This document shows, piece by piece, positions 43,100 through 52,372 of a stretch of DNA of 64,000 nucleotides. Source of the stretch: Phenylobacterium sp. (GTDB taxonomy: Bacteria > Pseudomonadota > Alphaproteobacteria > Caulobacterales > Caulobacteraceae); NCBI RefSeq assembly GCF_004297125.1, contig NZ_SCVD01000001.1:124001-188000 (forward strand), read 5' to 3'. The position numbers were made by a program, and so were the translations under genes. Below the pieces are notes generated by a model. The model was not told the DNA's origin. It saw only the letters and a list, made by a program, of their open reading frames with translations, and searched no databases. Numbering within the stretch: position 1 is the first letter of the stretch; each line of letters begins with the position of its first letter.

Positions 43100-45019
43100 T
43101 TGCCCCCCGTCACACCCTTGCTCGACACGGTCTCCTCGCCAGCCGACACCCGCGACCTGACGATCCCGCAGCTTCGCCAGCTCGCCGACGAGCTGCGCGC
43201 CGAGACGATCGACGCGGTGTCCCAGACCGGCGGACACCTGGGCGCAGGCCTGGGCGTGGTCGAGCTGACCATCGCGCTGCACCACGTCTACGAGACGCCG
43301 AAGGACATTCTCATCTGGGATGTCGGCCACCAGGCCTATCCGCACAAGATCCTCACCGGCCGCCGCGACCGCATCCGCACCCTGCGCCAGGGCGGCGGCC
43401 TGTCGGGCTTCACCAAGCGCTCCGAGAGCGAATACGACCCCTTCGGCGCGGCCCACGCCGCCACCTCGATCAGCGCCGCCCTCGGCTTCGCCGCCGCCCG
43501 CGACGCCAAGGGGCAGGACAACAAGGTGGTGGCCGTCATCGGCGACGGGTCGATGAGCGCGGGCATGGCCTACGAGGCCATGAACAACGCCTGCGAGACG
43601 ACGAAGCAGCTCACCGTCATCCTCAACGACAACGACATGTCGATCGCGCCGCCGGTGGGCGGGATGAGCGCCTATTTCGCCCGGCTGGTCTCGGGCGGCG
43701 GCTACCAGTCGATCCGCAACCTGGGCAAGGCGGTCTCCAAGGCCTTCCCGAAGCCGCTGCAGGAAGCCGCGCGCAAGGCCGAGGAATACGCCCGCGGCAT
43801 GGTCACCGGCGGCACGCTGTTCGAGGAGCTGGGCTTCTACTACGTCGGCCCGATCGACGGTCACGACATGGACGCCCTGGTCCACGTCCTGCAGAACGCG
43901 CGCAAGATCGACGACAAGCCGGTCCTGGTCCACGTGGTGACCCAGAAGGGCAAGGGCTATGGCCCGGCCGAGAGCGCCGCCGACAAGTATCACGGGGTGG
44001 TCAAGTTCGACGTGGTCACCGGCCTCCAGGCAAAACCTGCCCAGGCCAGCGCGCCGCAGTACACCAAGGTCTACGCCCAGGAGCTGATCAAGCACGCCGA
44101 GGTCGATCCCAAGATCGTGGCCATCACCGCGGCCATGCCCTCCGGCACCGGGCTCGACATGTTCGGGGCGAAGTTCCCGGAGCGGACCTTCGACGTCGGC
44201 ATCGCCGAGCAGCACGCCGTGACCTTCGCCGCGGGCCTGGCCGCAGACGGGATGAAGCCCTTCTGCACGATCTATTCGACCTTCCTGCAGCGCGGCTACG
44301 ACCAAGTGGTCCACGACGTGGCGATTCAGGGCCTGCCGGTCCGGTTCGCCATCGATCGCGCGGGCCTGGTGGGCGCGGATGGCGCGACGCACGCGGGTTC
44401 TTTCGACGTCGGTTTCCTGGGCGCGCTGCCGGGCATGGTGGTCATGGGCCCGTCCGACGAGGCCGAGCTGGCCCAGGCCGTCGCTACCGCCGTCGCCATC
44501 GACGACCGCCCCTCGGCGTTCCGCTATCCGCGCGGGGAGGGCACGGGCGTGCAGATCCCGCTGCTGGCCGCGCCGTTCGAGATCGGCAAGGGCCGCATCG
44601 TCCGCGAGGGCTCCGCCGTCGCCATCCTGTCGTTCGGCACGCGCCTGGGCGAGGCGCTGAAGGCCGCCGACCAGCTCGCCGCCCGGGGCCTCTCGGCCAC
44701 TGTCGCCGACGCGCGCTTCGCCAAGCCGCTGGATATCGAGCTGCTGCTGCGGCTGGCCCGCGAGCACGAGGCCCTGATCACGGTGGAAGAGGGTTCGGTC
44801 GGCGGCTTCGGCGCCTTCGTCCTGCACGCCCTGGCCGGACACGGCGCCCTGGACCGCGGCCTCAAGGTCCGCACCCTGACCCTGCCGGATATCTTCCAGG
44901 ACCACGACAAGCCGGACGCCATGTACGCCCTGGCCGGCCTCGACGCCGACGGCATCGTGCGGACCGCGCTGTCGGCGCTGGGCGTCGACAACGCCTCGGC
45001 CAAGGGGCGGCGGGCCTAG
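43100..45019 (+). CDS. dxs: 1-deoxy-D-xylulose-5-phosphate synthase
   Basis: A 639-residue thiamine-diphosphate enzyme that makes DXP from pyruvate and glyceraldehyde-3-phosphate. Visible are [18 protein letters not shown], the ThDP motif [22 protein letters not shown] and the transketolase C-domain. Start chosen at TTG 43100 because GAGGACT lies before it and gives a length normal for the family; an earlier TTG at 43085 is also possible. The last gene of the xseB-ispA-dxs unit. Confidence 0.95.
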   Translation: MPPVTPLLDTVSSPADTRDLTIPQLRQLADELRAETIDAVSQTGGHLGAGLGVVELTIALHHVYETPKDILIWDVGHQAYPHKILTGRRDRIRTLRQGGGLSGFTKRSESEYDPFGAAHAATSISAALGFAAARDAKGQDNKVVAVIGDGSMSAGMAYEAMNNACETTKQLTVILNDNDMSIAPPVGGMSAYFARLVSGGGYQSIRNLGKAVSKAFPKPLQEAARKAEEYARGMVTGGTLFEELGFYYVGPIDGHDMDALVHVLQNARKIDDKPVLVHVVTQKGKGYGPAESAADKYHGVVKFDVVTGLQAKPAQASAPQYTKVYAQELIKHAEVDPKIVAITAAMPSGTGLDMFGAKFPERTFDVGIAEQHAVTFAAGLAADGMKPFCTIYSTFLQRGYDQVVHDVAIQGLPVRFAIDRAGLVGADGATHAGSFDVGFLGALPGMVVMGPSDEAELAQAVATAVAIDDRPSAFRYPRGEGTGVQIPLLAAPFEIGKGRIVREGSAVAILSFGTRLGEALKAADQLAARGLSATVADARFAKPLDIELLLRLAREHEALITVEEGSVGGFGAFVLHALAGHGALDRGLKVRTLTLPDIFQDHDKPDAMYALAGLDADGIVRTALSALGVDNASAKGRRA

Positions 45020-45166
45020 CCGGGGTCGCTGGAAAACGCAGCGCCACGGCCGCCGAGACCCCCAATCGGGGGAGGAGCACACCCAAGCTTATGGTCTAGC
45101 TCGCGAGGGCCGCCGCCGAGGCGGACCGGCGCGATGAGCTGCGCCGGAGTACCGGGGAGATCTAAA
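45020..45166. other. Intergenic region after dxs
   Basis: A 147-bp gap ending in the ribosome binding site GGGGAGAT of the second PEPxxWA-CTERM gene. It contains a CCCCC/GGGGG hairpin at 45059-45072 with a 4-nt loop, lacking a T-run. A promoter for the following gene should lie here, but no motif is convincing. Confidence 0.3.
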
Positions 45167-45871
45167 ATGAGGTTTCTTGCGTCCCTCCTGCTGGCGTTCG
45201 CTGCCGCGGGGTCGGCTTCGGCCGCGTCCCTCGTGAATGGCAGCTTCGAGCAGCCTGGAACGTCCAGTCTCGTCTACCTGACGGCGGGCAGCACGGCGCT
45301 GCCGGGCTGGACGGTGGTGGACTCCACGCCTGGCGGCGACAACGAGATCGCATACACCAACAGCGCCGCGTTCGGCGGGCTGGGCGTGGTCGCCTCGCAC
45401 GGCTCCCATTTCCTGGAGCTCACCGGCGTCACCGGCCGGGGCAAGGGCGTGAAGTCGGACGCGATCGACACCGTCGCAGGGACGACGTACCGCGTCGGGT
45501 TTGACGTCGGCGCCTTCTTCGTCGGGGGACAGGGCAGCTATGGCGACGTGACCCTGGACCTGCTGGTCGACGATGTCCTGGCCGGCAGCTTCACCAACGC
45601 GCTCGGCCTCAGCACGGCGGGCTCGGACTGGCAGCGGTTCAGCTACGACGTGGTGGCGAGCGGCCCGTCCATGCGGCTGACCTTCCTGGCCAGCACGGCG
45701 CTGACGTCGAGTTACCTGGGCGCCGGGCTGGACAATGTGACGTTCGACGCCCTGCCGGGCCAGCCGTCGGGCTCGCCGGGCAGCGTTCCCGAGCCCGGCG
45801 CCTGGGTGCTGATGATCCTGGGTTTCGGCCTGGCGGGGAGCAGCCTCCGCCGCCAGGTTCGTCTGGCCTGA
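45167..45871 (+). CDS. PEPxxWA-CTERM protein with DUF642-like domain (second of three)
   Basis: A 234-residue exported protein: signal peptide 1-20 (…GSASAAS), then LVNGSFEQPG-x-YLTAGSTALPGWTVV, the DUF642/galactose-binding-like start. Residues near the end carry the sorting tag VPEPGAWVLMILGFGLAGSSLRR. ATG 45167 is preceded by GGGGAGAT. It may be a surface carbohydrate-binding protein. It shares the tag with the genes at 6366 and 61612, not the main domain. Confidence 0.87.
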   Translation: MRFLASLLLAFAAAGSASAASLVNGSFEQPGTSSLVYLTAGSTALPGWTVVDSTPGGDNEIAYTNSAAFGGLGVVASHGSHFLELTGVTGRGKGVKSDAIDTVAGTTYRVGFDVGAFFVGGQGSYGDVTLDLLVDDVLAGSFTNALGLSTAGSDWQRFSYDVVASGPSMRLTFLASTALTSSYLGAGLDNVTFDALPGQPSGSPGSVPEPGAWVLMILGFGLAGSSLRRQVRLA

Positions 45872-45874
45872 CGA

Positions 45875-46603
45875 TCAGAACGGCGAGAAGCGTTCCACCA
45901 GGGACTGGCCGGCCGGGGTCTTCTGGACGCGGCTGATGTCGCCGCGGCCGCCGTAGCTGATGCGGGCTTCGGCGATCTGGGTGTGGCGGATGGTGTTGGC
46001 CGAGGAAATGTCTTCCGGCCGCACGATGCCGGCGACCGTCAGCTGGCGCACCTCGGCGTTGGTGCGGACCTCCTGGGTGCCCTGGATCACCATGTTGCCG
46101 TTCGGCAGGATCCCGGTGACGACCGCGGCGATGGTCAGGTTGATCTTCTCCTGGCGGTTCACCGAGCCGGCCCCGGCGTTGTTGTTCGCGGAGTTGGTCT
46201 CGATCATGCTCGCGGCGTCGAAGTTGCCCGGCATGATCTTACCAAGGCTGGTCTCGAGGCCGAAGAAGTGCGGGACGCCCATGGTCGTGCCCGCGGTGCG
46301 CGAGCTGGATGTCGCGTTGTTGGTCTTGGCGCTGTCGTCGATGTCGATCTGCACCGTCAGGATGTCGCCGACGCGGCCGGCGCGCTGGTCGTTGAAGAAG
46401 GCGCGCGCGCCCGTGCGCCAGAGCGAGTTGGCGCTGGCGGACTGCGGCGCGGGCTCACGGACCGAGACCATCGGCTGCGTGATCGGCGCGAGGGCGGCGG
46501 GATAGCCCACGGGGGCGAGTTCCGGACCCCTCACGGCCTCGGAGACCGTGGAGCAGGCGGCGAGGGGGCTAAGGGCGACGAGAGCCAGCAGGCGGAGACG
46601 CAT
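45875..46603 (-). CDS. flgH: Flagellar L-ring lipoprotein FlgH
   Basis: A 242-residue outer-membrane lipoprotein: signal with lipobox PLAACST (Cys17). The L-ring core is recognised from NSLWRTGARAFFNDQRAGRVGDILTVQIDIDDSAKTNN through the conserved EKINLTIAAVVTGILPNGNMVIQGTQEVRTNAEVR segment. Forms the L ring around the flagellar rod. Last gene of the flgF-G-A-H leftward operon. Confidence 0.95.
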   Translation of the reverse strand: MRLRLLALVALSPLAACSTVSEAVRGPELAPVGYPAALAPITQPMVSVREPAPQSASANSLWRTGARAFFNDQRAGRVGDILTVQIDIDDSAKTNNATSSSRTAGTTMGVPHFFGLETSLGKIMPGNFDAASMIETNSANNNAGAGSVNRQEKINLTIAAVVTGILPNGNMVIQGTQEVRTNAEVRQLTVAGIVRPEDISSANTIRHTQIAEARISYGGRGDISRVQKTPAGQSLVERFSPF

Positions 46604-46614
46604 CGGGGCTTCCT

Positions 46615-47352
46615 TCAACGGAGCGCGTAACGGGAAGAGCGGCCCAGCTTCAGCTGCTCCGCACCGGGGCCGACCGCCGCCTGGCCAGGTCCTGTGACCA
46701 CGGCCGCGACGGTCTTCTTCGACGTGACGTTCTGCACGTTGATGGTCTCGCCGACCGCGCCGCCGGAAAGGGCCTTGGCCTGGAGCGCGAGCGAGACGCC
46801 TTGGTTGTCGTAGGTGAGGGTTACGATCTCGTTGGCCTTGACGACCATCGGGGCGGAAACGTCGCGGGCGGCGACCGCGGCGCCTGCGCGCAGGGCCCGG
46901 CGGGCGGCCATGCCGACCACGGCGTCGGGGTCGTTGGGGGCGTCGGCCGGCGCCATCGCCGCCTTGCCCCAGACGAGATCCTGCGGCTGCACCATTTCGC
47001 CGGCGGCGATCGAGCGGGCCCAGGTCAGGACGTCCACGTTGCCGCGGGCGGCGACATTCGCCGGGTTCGCGATCGCGCCGCTGCGCACCACGATCTGGCG
47101 CAGGCCCTCGGCGTTGGCCCAATCGAGGCCGGCTCGCGCCGCCGCGCCGCGCACGGCCGCGGCGCTCAGCATGACGCTGTTCCCGGTCCGCGACGCCACC
47201 GGCGTGACGCCGGCGGGGCCGGCTCCGTCGAAGATGTCGCCCAGGGTGACCACGCCGTCGGCGTCGACCGCGTCGGCCTTCAGCGTCACGGGCGTCGCGG
47301 CCAGGGCCGGCGTCGCGACCGCCAGGGCCGCCAGGAACACGAGCGCCTTCAT
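46615..47352 (-). CDS. flgA: Flagellar P-ring assembly chaperone FlgA
   Basis: A 245-residue periplasmic protein with a signal peptide (…ATPALA). Its C-terminal SAF-like domain includes GEMVQPQDLVWGKAAM and VGMAARRALRAGAAVAARDV, then IVTLTYDNQGVSLALQAKALSGGAVGETINVQN. It chaperones FlgI for P-ring assembly. It starts 4 bp after flgG. Confidence 0.93.
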   Translation of the reverse strand: MKALVFLAALAVATPALAATPVTLKADAVDADGVVTLGDIFDGAGPAGVTPVASRTGNSVMLSAAAVRGAAARAGLDWANAEGLRQIVVRSGAIANPANVAARGNVDVLTWARSIAAGEMVQPQDLVWGKAAMAPADAPNDPDAVVGMAARRALRAGAAVAARDVSAPMVVKANEIVTLTYDNQGVSLALQAKALSGGAVGETINVQNVTSKKTVAAVVTGPGQAAVGPGAEQLKLGRSSRYALR

Positions 47353-47356
47353 GAGC

Positions 47357-48145
47357 TTACGCCTTCACCTGGTTGGCCGTCGCCAGCATGTTGTCGGCCG
47401 TGGAGATGACCTTGGAGTTCATCTCGTAGGCTCGCTGGGCCACGATCAGGGCGGTGATCTCGGCCACGGCGTCGACGTTCGAGGCTTCGGTGTAGCCCTG
47501 CACCAGGGTGCCGATGCCGACCGAGCCCGGCGTGCCCGTGGTGGGCGCGCCCGAGGCGGCGGTTTCCTTCAGGAGGTTGTCGCCGATGGCTTCCAGGCCG
47601 CCGTCGTTCATGAAGGTGGCGAGCTCGAGGACGCCCACCACGCTGGGGTTGGTCTGGCCGGCCTGGATCACCTCGACCTGGCCCGTCTTGGAGATCGACA
47701 CCGAGACGGCGTCGGCCGGGACCGTGATCGCGGGCTGGATCTGGTAGCCGTCCTGGGTGACGAGCTGGCCCTGGTCGTTGACCGAGAGGTTGCCGGCGCG
47801 GGTGTAGGCATTGTCGCCGGAGGGGGTCAGCACCTGGAGGTAGCCGCGGCCGTTGATCGCGACGTCGTACTGGTTGTCGGTGCGGGTCAGCGAGCCCTGG
47901 GTGCCGATGCGGTAGACCGCGCTGGCCTTCACGCCGCCGCCGACCTGCACGCCCGTCGGCACGATGGTGCCCTGGTCGGAGGACTGGGTCCCGGCCGCCT
48001 GGAAGGTCTGGTAGAGCAGGTCCTGGAACTCGGCCCGCTGGCGCTTGAACGCCACGGTGTTCATGTTGGCGATGTTGTTCGAGATCACCTCGACGTTCAT
48101 CTGCTGGGCGGCCATGCCGGTCGCGGCGGTGCGAAGAGCTTGCAT
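47357..48145 (-). CDS. flgG: Flagellar distal rod protein FlgG
   Basis: A 262-residue rod protein. It begins MQALRTAATGMAAQQMNVEVISNNIANMNTVAFKRQ, the N-terminal flagellar rod signature, and ends with SNVDAVAEITALIVAQRAYEMNSKVISTADNMLATANQ, the C-terminal D0 helix. It polymerises above FlgF as the distal rod. Gap of 14 bp from flgF; one operon. Confidence 0.96.
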   Translation of the reverse strand: MQALRTAATGMAAQQMNVEVISNNIANMNTVAFKRQRAEFQDLLYQTFQAAGTQSSDQGTIVPTGVQVGGGVKASAVYRIGTQGSLTRTDNQYDVAINGRGYLQVLTPSGDNAYTRAGNLSVNDQGQLVTQDGYQIQPAITVPADAVSVSISKTGQVEVIQAGQTNPSVVGVLELATFMNDGGLEAIGDNLLKETAASGAPTTGTPGSVGIGTLVQGYTEASNVDAVAEITALIVAQRAYEMNSKVISTADNMLATANQVKA

Positions 48146-48159
48146 CGGTCGTTATCCTC

Positions 48160-48897
48160 TTACTGAACCCGGCCCAGGCGCTCGACGGAGCGGCGCGACA
48201 GGTCGGCTTCGGCGTCAATCATCTTGGCGGTGGATTCGTAGGCCCGGCTCACCTCGACCATGCGGGTGATCTCCAGGACCGGTTTGACGTTGGAGGTCTC
48301 CAGGTACCCCTGGCGCAGCTTGGCGGTCGTGGCCGCCTGGGGCTGAAGGTTGGAGCTGTTGCGGAAGGTGTTGTCGCCGGCCTTCTCGAGGGCGCTCTGG
48401 TTGGCGAAGGCGTACATGCCGATCTTGCCGACCCGCTCGTTCCCCTGGCTCATCGTGCCGTCGGCGCCGATCGAGACCTGGCCCTTCTCGGCGTCGATGA
48501 GGATCTCGCCGCCGCCGTCGTCCAGCACGGGCTGGCCGCTCTGGGTGACGACCCGGCCGGTCTGGTCGGTGGTGAAGCGCCCGTCGCGGGTGAAGCGGGG
48601 GCCGTTCGCAGTCTGGATCTGGAAGAAGCCCTCGCCCTCGATGGCCATGTCCAGCGGGGCGCCGGTCTTGTTCATCGCGCCCTGGCCGAAGTCGCGGGCC
48701 ACCATGTCGGCGGCGACGAACTTCACCGGGCGCGGACCGCCCAGGGTGACCGCCGGGGCGCCGGGGTCGGTCTTCTGCATCAACGACTCCACCTTGAAGC
48801 CGTTGGTGTCGAGGTTCGCGATGTTGTTGGCGATGATGTCCATCTCGCGACGGAGAACCATCTGGCGGGAGACCCCGACGTAGATTGCGTTGTCCAT
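48160..48897 (-). CDS. flgF: Flagellar proximal rod protein FlgF
   Basis: A 245-residue rod protein with the N-terminal motif MDIIANNIANLDTNGFKVESL and the C-terminal SNVKPVLEITRMVEVSRAYESTAKMID. It forms the proximal rod between FliE/FlgB/FlgC and FlgG. First gene of the leftward flgFGAH operon, preceded by a sigma-54 promoter at 48940-48955 in the opposite direction of fliL. Confidence 0.95.
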   Translation of the reverse strand: MDNAIYVGVSRQMVLRREMDIIANNIANLDTNGFKVESLMQKTDPGAPAVTLGGPRPVKFVAADMVARDFGQGAMNKTGAPLDMAIEGEGFFQIQTANGPRFTRDGRFTTDQTGRVVTQSGQPVLDDGGGEILIDAEKGQVSIGADGTMSQGNERVGKIGMYAFANQSALEKAGDNTFRNSSNLQPQAATTAKLRQGYLETSNVKPVLEITRMVEVSRAYESTAKMIDAEADLSRRSVERLGRVQ

Positions 48898-48939
48898 TAG
48901 CAGGCGACCTTGGAGTGCGACTTTATCGCCTCCCAGGTC

Positions 48940-48955
48940 TGCAAGCTTCGGGCCA
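48940..48955 (-). promoter_or_regulatory. Sigma-54 promoter of flgF operon
   Basis: On the leftward strand the sequence reads TGGCCCGAAGCTTGCA, matching the -24/-12 consensus TGGCAC-N5-TTGCW with one deviation. It ends 43 bp before the flgF ATG. In Caulobacter flagellar hierarchy, rod/hook genes use sigma-54, so this is expected. Confidence 0.75.
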
Positions 48956-48990
48956 GTTCAAAAGGCCAGCAAAATCAACAAATAAGAAAG

Positions 48991-49066
48991 TTAACGACGG
49001 CCGAGCGGCGGAAAATGCCGGGCAGGAATTGGGCCCGTTAATAAGCGTTAAAAACCGCTTCTTAAC
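48991..49066. promoter_or_regulatory. CtrA-like half-site cluster between flgF and fliL
   Basis: TTAA(C) tracts occur at 48991-48995, 49038-49041, 49048-49051 and 49062-49066. The pair at 49038/49048 has a 6-bp spacer (consensus 7). They lie upstream of the fliL GTG start and fit CtrA control of fliL, but the spacing is imperfect. Confidence 0.5.
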
Positions 49067-49129
49067 CAAAGACCGCCATTCCTCGTGACGCTGATATTCC
49101 AAGACCGTCTTCTCTGAGGAACCGGGCGC

Positions 49130-49750
49130 GTGGCGAAGAAGGAAAAAAAGCCGAAGGAAGCCAAGGAGGCCGAGGCCCCCGAAGGCGCCGAAGGCGTGGA
49201 GGGCGAAGCCCCCGCCAAGAAGAAGCTGCCGCTGAAGATGCTGATCATCGCCGGCGTCGGCGCCCTCGTGGTGCTGGGCGGCGGCGGCACGGCGGCCTTC
49301 ATCTTCCTCAAGCCCGCGCCGGACGCCGCCGCCGAGAAGGGCGGCGACCACGCCAAGGACAAGAAGAAAGACAAGAAGAAGGAAGAGAAGAAGGAAGGCA
49401 AGGAAGGCGAGAAGGGCGCGGCCGTGGTCCGCGAGGGGCCTGACGGCGTCGTCTTCTACACCCTGCCCGACGTGGTCGTGAACATGCAGACCGCCGACGG
49501 CCGCCCGACCTTCCTCAAGCTGAAGCTCACCCTGGAACTGCCGGACGAGACCATGGTCGAGGAACTCGACCCCAACATGCCCAGGCTCCAGGACATGTTC
49601 CAGACCTTCCTGCGCGAGCTGCGCCCCGAGGACCTGTCGGGCAGCCAGGGCTCGTACCAGCTGCGCATGGAGATCCTGCGCCGCGTGAACCTGGTGATCG
49701 CGCCGGGCAAGGCCAACGCCGTCCTGATCGAGGAGATGCTGATCAACTAG
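49130..49750 (+). CDS. fliL: Flagellar basal-body-associated protein FliL
   Basis: A 206-residue bitopic protein from a GTG start, preceded by TGAGGA. One membrane helix (MLIIAGVGALVVLGGGGTAAFIFL) separates a lysine-rich cytoplasmic N-terminus from the periplasmic domain. A striking Lys/Glu tract (KDKKKDKKKEEKKEGKEGEKG) links the helix to the FliL domain (VNMQTADGRPTFLKLKLTLEL). It helps stator function and torque. First gene of a fliL-fliM operon. Confidence 0.93.
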   Translation: MAKKEKKPKEAKEAEAPEGAEGVEGEAPAKKKLPLKMLIIAGVGALVVLGGGGTAAFIFLKPAPDAAAEKGGDHAKDKKKDKKKEEKKEGKEGEKGAAVVREGPDGVVFYTLPDVVVNMQTADGRPTFLKLKLTLELPDETMVEELDPNMPRLQDMFQTFLRELRPEDLSGSQGSYQLRMEILRRVNLVIAPGKANAVLIEEMLIN

Positions 49751-49776
49751 CGTTCGCGCAGTTGCATCCCAAAGCC

Positions 49777-50850
49777 ATGGCCGACGAAACCGAAAACACC
49801 TCCGAGACGGAAATGCCCACCGGCGAGACCGACTGGGCCGCCGCGGCCGCAGCCGAGGCGAACTCGGCCGAGCGGATCCTGAACCAGGACGAGATCGACA
49901 GCCTGCTGGGCTTCGACCTCTCCGACGACGAGATCTCCGAGCGCACGGGCATCCGGGCGATCATCAACTCGGCGCTGGTCTCGTACGAGCGCCTGCCGAT
50001 GCTGGAGATCGTCTTCGACCGCCTGGTGCGGTTGATGACCACCTCCTTGCGGAACTTCACGTCGGACAACGTCGAGGTCAGCCTCGACAACATCTCGTCG
50101 ATCCGCTTCGGCGACTACCTGAACTCGATCCCGCTGCCGGCCATCCTCTCGGTGTTCCGCGCCGAAGAATTGAACAACTACGGCCTGCTGACGGTCGACT
50201 CGAACCTGATCTATTCGATCGTGGACGTGCTGCTGGGCGGCCGCCGCGGCACCGCGGCCATGCGCATCGAGGGCCGGCCCTACACCACCATCGAGCGCGT
50301 GCTGGTGCAGCGGATGGTCGAGGTGGTCCTGGCCGACGCCCGGGAGGCGTTCGAGCCGCTGACGCCCGTCCACTTCACCCTCGACCGCCTGGAGACCAAT
50401 CCGCGCTTCGCCGCCATCGCCCGGCCGGCCAACGCCGCGATCCTGGTGAAGCTGCGCATCGACATGGAAGACCGCGGCGGCCGGATCGAACTGCTGCTGC
50501 CCTACGCCACGCTCGAGCCCATCCGGAAGATGCTGCTGCAGCAGTTCATGGGTGAGAAGTTCGGCCGCGACAACATCTGGGAAAGCCACCTGGCCACCGA
50601 GCTCTGGACCACCCAGATGGAGGTCCGCGCCGTCCTGGACGAACAGCAGATCAGCCTGAAGCGGGTGCTGGACCTCAAGGTCGGCGACACCATCATGCTG
50701 AACGCCGGCCCCGACAGCCTGATCGAGCTGCGCGCCGGCACGATCCCCCTCACGCGCGGCCGCATGGGCCGCCGCAACACCCACATCGCCGTGCGCGTGG
50801 AAGCCCCGCTTTCCCCCGCCGCCCGGCAAGCCGTGCAGAGGATATCATGA
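49777..50850 (+). CDS. fliM: Flagellar motor switch protein FliM
   Basis: A 357-residue switch component. After an Ala/Glu-rich leader comes ILNQDEIDSLLGFD, the CheY-P-binding peptide typical of FliM, then the core with VFDRLVRLMTTSLRNFTSDNVEVS. The C-terminal surface of antigens domain ends the protein. ATG 49777 preferred over a TTG at 49762. The next gene overlaps by ATGA. Confidence 0.95.
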   Translation: MADETENTSETEMPTGETDWAAAAAAEANSAERILNQDEIDSLLGFDLSDDEISERTGIRAIINSALVSYERLPMLEIVFDRLVRLMTTSLRNFTSDNVEVSLDNISSIRFGDYLNSIPLPAILSVFRAEELNNYGLLTVDSNLIYSIVDVLLGGRRGTAAMRIEGRPYTTIERVLVQRMVEVVLADAREAFEPLTPVHFTLDRLETNPRFAAIARPANAAILVKLRIDMEDRGGRIELLLPYATLEPIRKMLLQQFMGEKFGRDNIWESHLATELWTTQMEVRAVLDEQQISLKRVLDLKVGDTIMLNAGPDSLIELRAGTIPLTRGRMGRRNTHIAVRVEAPLSPAARQAVQRIS

Positions 50851-51431
50851 GCCTGATCGCCATCGGGATGAACCTGCTGCTGGCCGGCCTTCTGGTCGCC
50901 GCCATGGTCGTGGGCATCCGCCTGAACCGCCGCCTGAAGGCGCTCAAGGACAGCCACGCCGGCTTCGAGGTCGCGGTGCGCGACCTGAACCTGGCGGCGG
51001 TCCGCGCCGAACAGGGCCTGGCCGACCTGCGCGCCGCCACCGACGAAGCCACGGACATGCTGTCCGACCGGATCGAGAAGGGCCGCGCCCTGGCCGTCAA
51101 GCTGGAGAAGCTGGTCGGCGCCGCCCCGGAGCTGCCGCGCGGCATGGCCGCCGATCGCGCGCCGCGGCCGATGCCGTCCGTGGTCCCCGCCGCCCGGGAG
51201 ACGGCCACCGAAGACCGCCTGGGCAAGCTGCTGGCCATGGCCCGCTCGCGCCTGCAGGCCGAGGGCATGATCGCCGACGAGCAACCCGCGCCCGCCCCCG
51301 AGCCCCTGGTCGGCCGCGCCCCGCTGCCGGGCCGCCGCATCGTCTCGGCGCTGGATGAGGACCTGTTCGAGGACGCGCCCTCCGCGTTCGACCGCGGCGT
51401 TCAAGATCGCTTTGGGGGAGCCCGCCGTTGA
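50847..51431 (+). CDS. DUF6468 flagellar-operon protein (PflI-like)
   Basis: A 194-residue protein with one N-terminal membrane helix (LIAIGMNLLLAGLLVAAMVVG) and a cytoplasmic region with coiled coil, then Pro-rich low-complexity segments ending in a conserved Arg-rich tail. It matches DUF6468 and, by place directly after fliM, may correspond to PflI, which in Caulobacter helps place the flagellum at the pole. This identity is inferred from position. It overlaps fliM and the next gene. Confidence 0.75.
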   Translation: MSLIAIGMNLLLAGLLVAAMVVGIRLNRRLKALKDSHAGFEVAVRDLNLAAVRAEQGLADLRAATDEATDMLSDRIEKGRALAVKLEKLVGAAPELPRGMAADRAPRPMPSVVPAARETATEDRLGKLLAMARSRLQAEGMIADEQPAPAPEPLVGRAPLPGRRIVSALDEDLFEDAPSAFDRGVQDRFGGARR

Positions 51432-52369
51432 AATCCATGCCCCGCATCCTCCCGCTGGTCGGCGTCGCCATCGGCGGCGTCCTGGCGGTGAACGCGCTCT
51501 CCGGCGCGCGCGACCTGCCCAGCCTGCTGTCGGGCGCCCAGGCGTTCGCCGAGGAGACCACCAAGGGCGGCAAGGCTGAGAAGCCCGCCAAGGCCGACAA
51601 GTCGGAAGCCGGCAAGGACGCCCAGGCCGCCACCGGCGCCGCGGCCGACACCGCCGCCGCGCTGCCCGCGCCCACCATCGCGCCCAAGGCCGTCTGCGCG
51701 CCCACCGCCGCCGAGCTCGCCAAGCAGGCGGGCCTGTCGCCCGCCGAGCTGCAGGTGCTGCAGAGCCTGGGGGCCCGCCGCGGCCAGCTGGACGCGCGCG
51801 AAAACGACATGAACACCCAGCTCGCCCTGATGGCCGCGGCCGAGGCGAAGGTGGACGCCAAGATCAGGGCGCTGAACGGCCTCAAGGCCGAGGTCAACGG
51901 CCTGCTCAACCAGTCCAACGCCAAGGAAGCCGCCGAGATCGACCGCCTGGTGAAGGTGTTCGAAGGGATGAAGGCCAAGGACGCCGCGCCGCGCCTGGCC
52001 GCGCTGGACGACAACGTCCGCATCCCGATCGCCGCCAAGATGAAGGAGCGCTCGCTCTCGGCGATCATCGCCCAGATGTCGGCCGCCGACGCCAAGAAGC
52101 TGACCGAGTCCCTGGCCCGCCGTTACTCCGAGGCCAAGGACGCCGCGTCCAAGGCGAACACCGTGGCCGAGCAGACCTCCGCCGCGCCGACCCCGGACCC
52201 GACCGCGGCCGCGCCCAAGAAGCAGGCCGCCGCGCCCCGGAAAGCGCCGCCTCGCAAGAAGGCTCCCGCCGCCCAGACCGCCGCCGCCAAGCCCGCCGCC
52301 GCGCCACCGGCCGCCGTTCCCGCGGCCGCGCCGCCGCCCGCCGCCGCCACAGCGCCGCCCGCCGGATAG
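51428..52369 (+). CDS. MotE-like protein (MgtE N-domain)
   Basis: A 313-residue protein from TTG 51428 (ATG 51437 possible). It has an N-terminal membrane segment, a Lys/Ala/Asp linker and a coiled-coil region KVDAKIRALNGLKAEVNGLL followed by the MgtE_N-like part AKDAAPRLAALDDNVRIPIAAKMKERSLSAII. The tail is Pro/Ala low-complexity. MotE-type proteins act as periplasmic chaperones for motor proteins. GGGGGAG precedes the TTG. Coupled to DUF6468. Confidence 0.75.
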   Translation: MKSMPRILPLVGVAIGGVLAVNALSGARDLPSLLSGAQAFAEETTKGGKAEKPAKADKSEAGKDAQAATGAAADTAAALPAPTIAPKAVCAPTAAELAKQAGLSPAELQVLQSLGARRGQLDARENDMNTQLALMAAAEAKVDAKIRALNGLKAEVNGLLNQSNAKEAAEIDRLVKVFEGMKAKDAAPRLAALDDNVRIPIAAKMKERSLSAIIAQMSAADAKKLTESLARRYSEAKDAASKANTVAEQTSAAPTPDPTAAAPKKQAAAPRKAPPRKKAPAAQTAAAKPAAAPPAAVPAAAPPPAAATAPPAG

Positions 52370-52372
52370 CCG

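Noticed and set aside
43067-45082. Leftward frame opposite dxs
   Set aside because: Shadow of the strongly conserved dxs gene.
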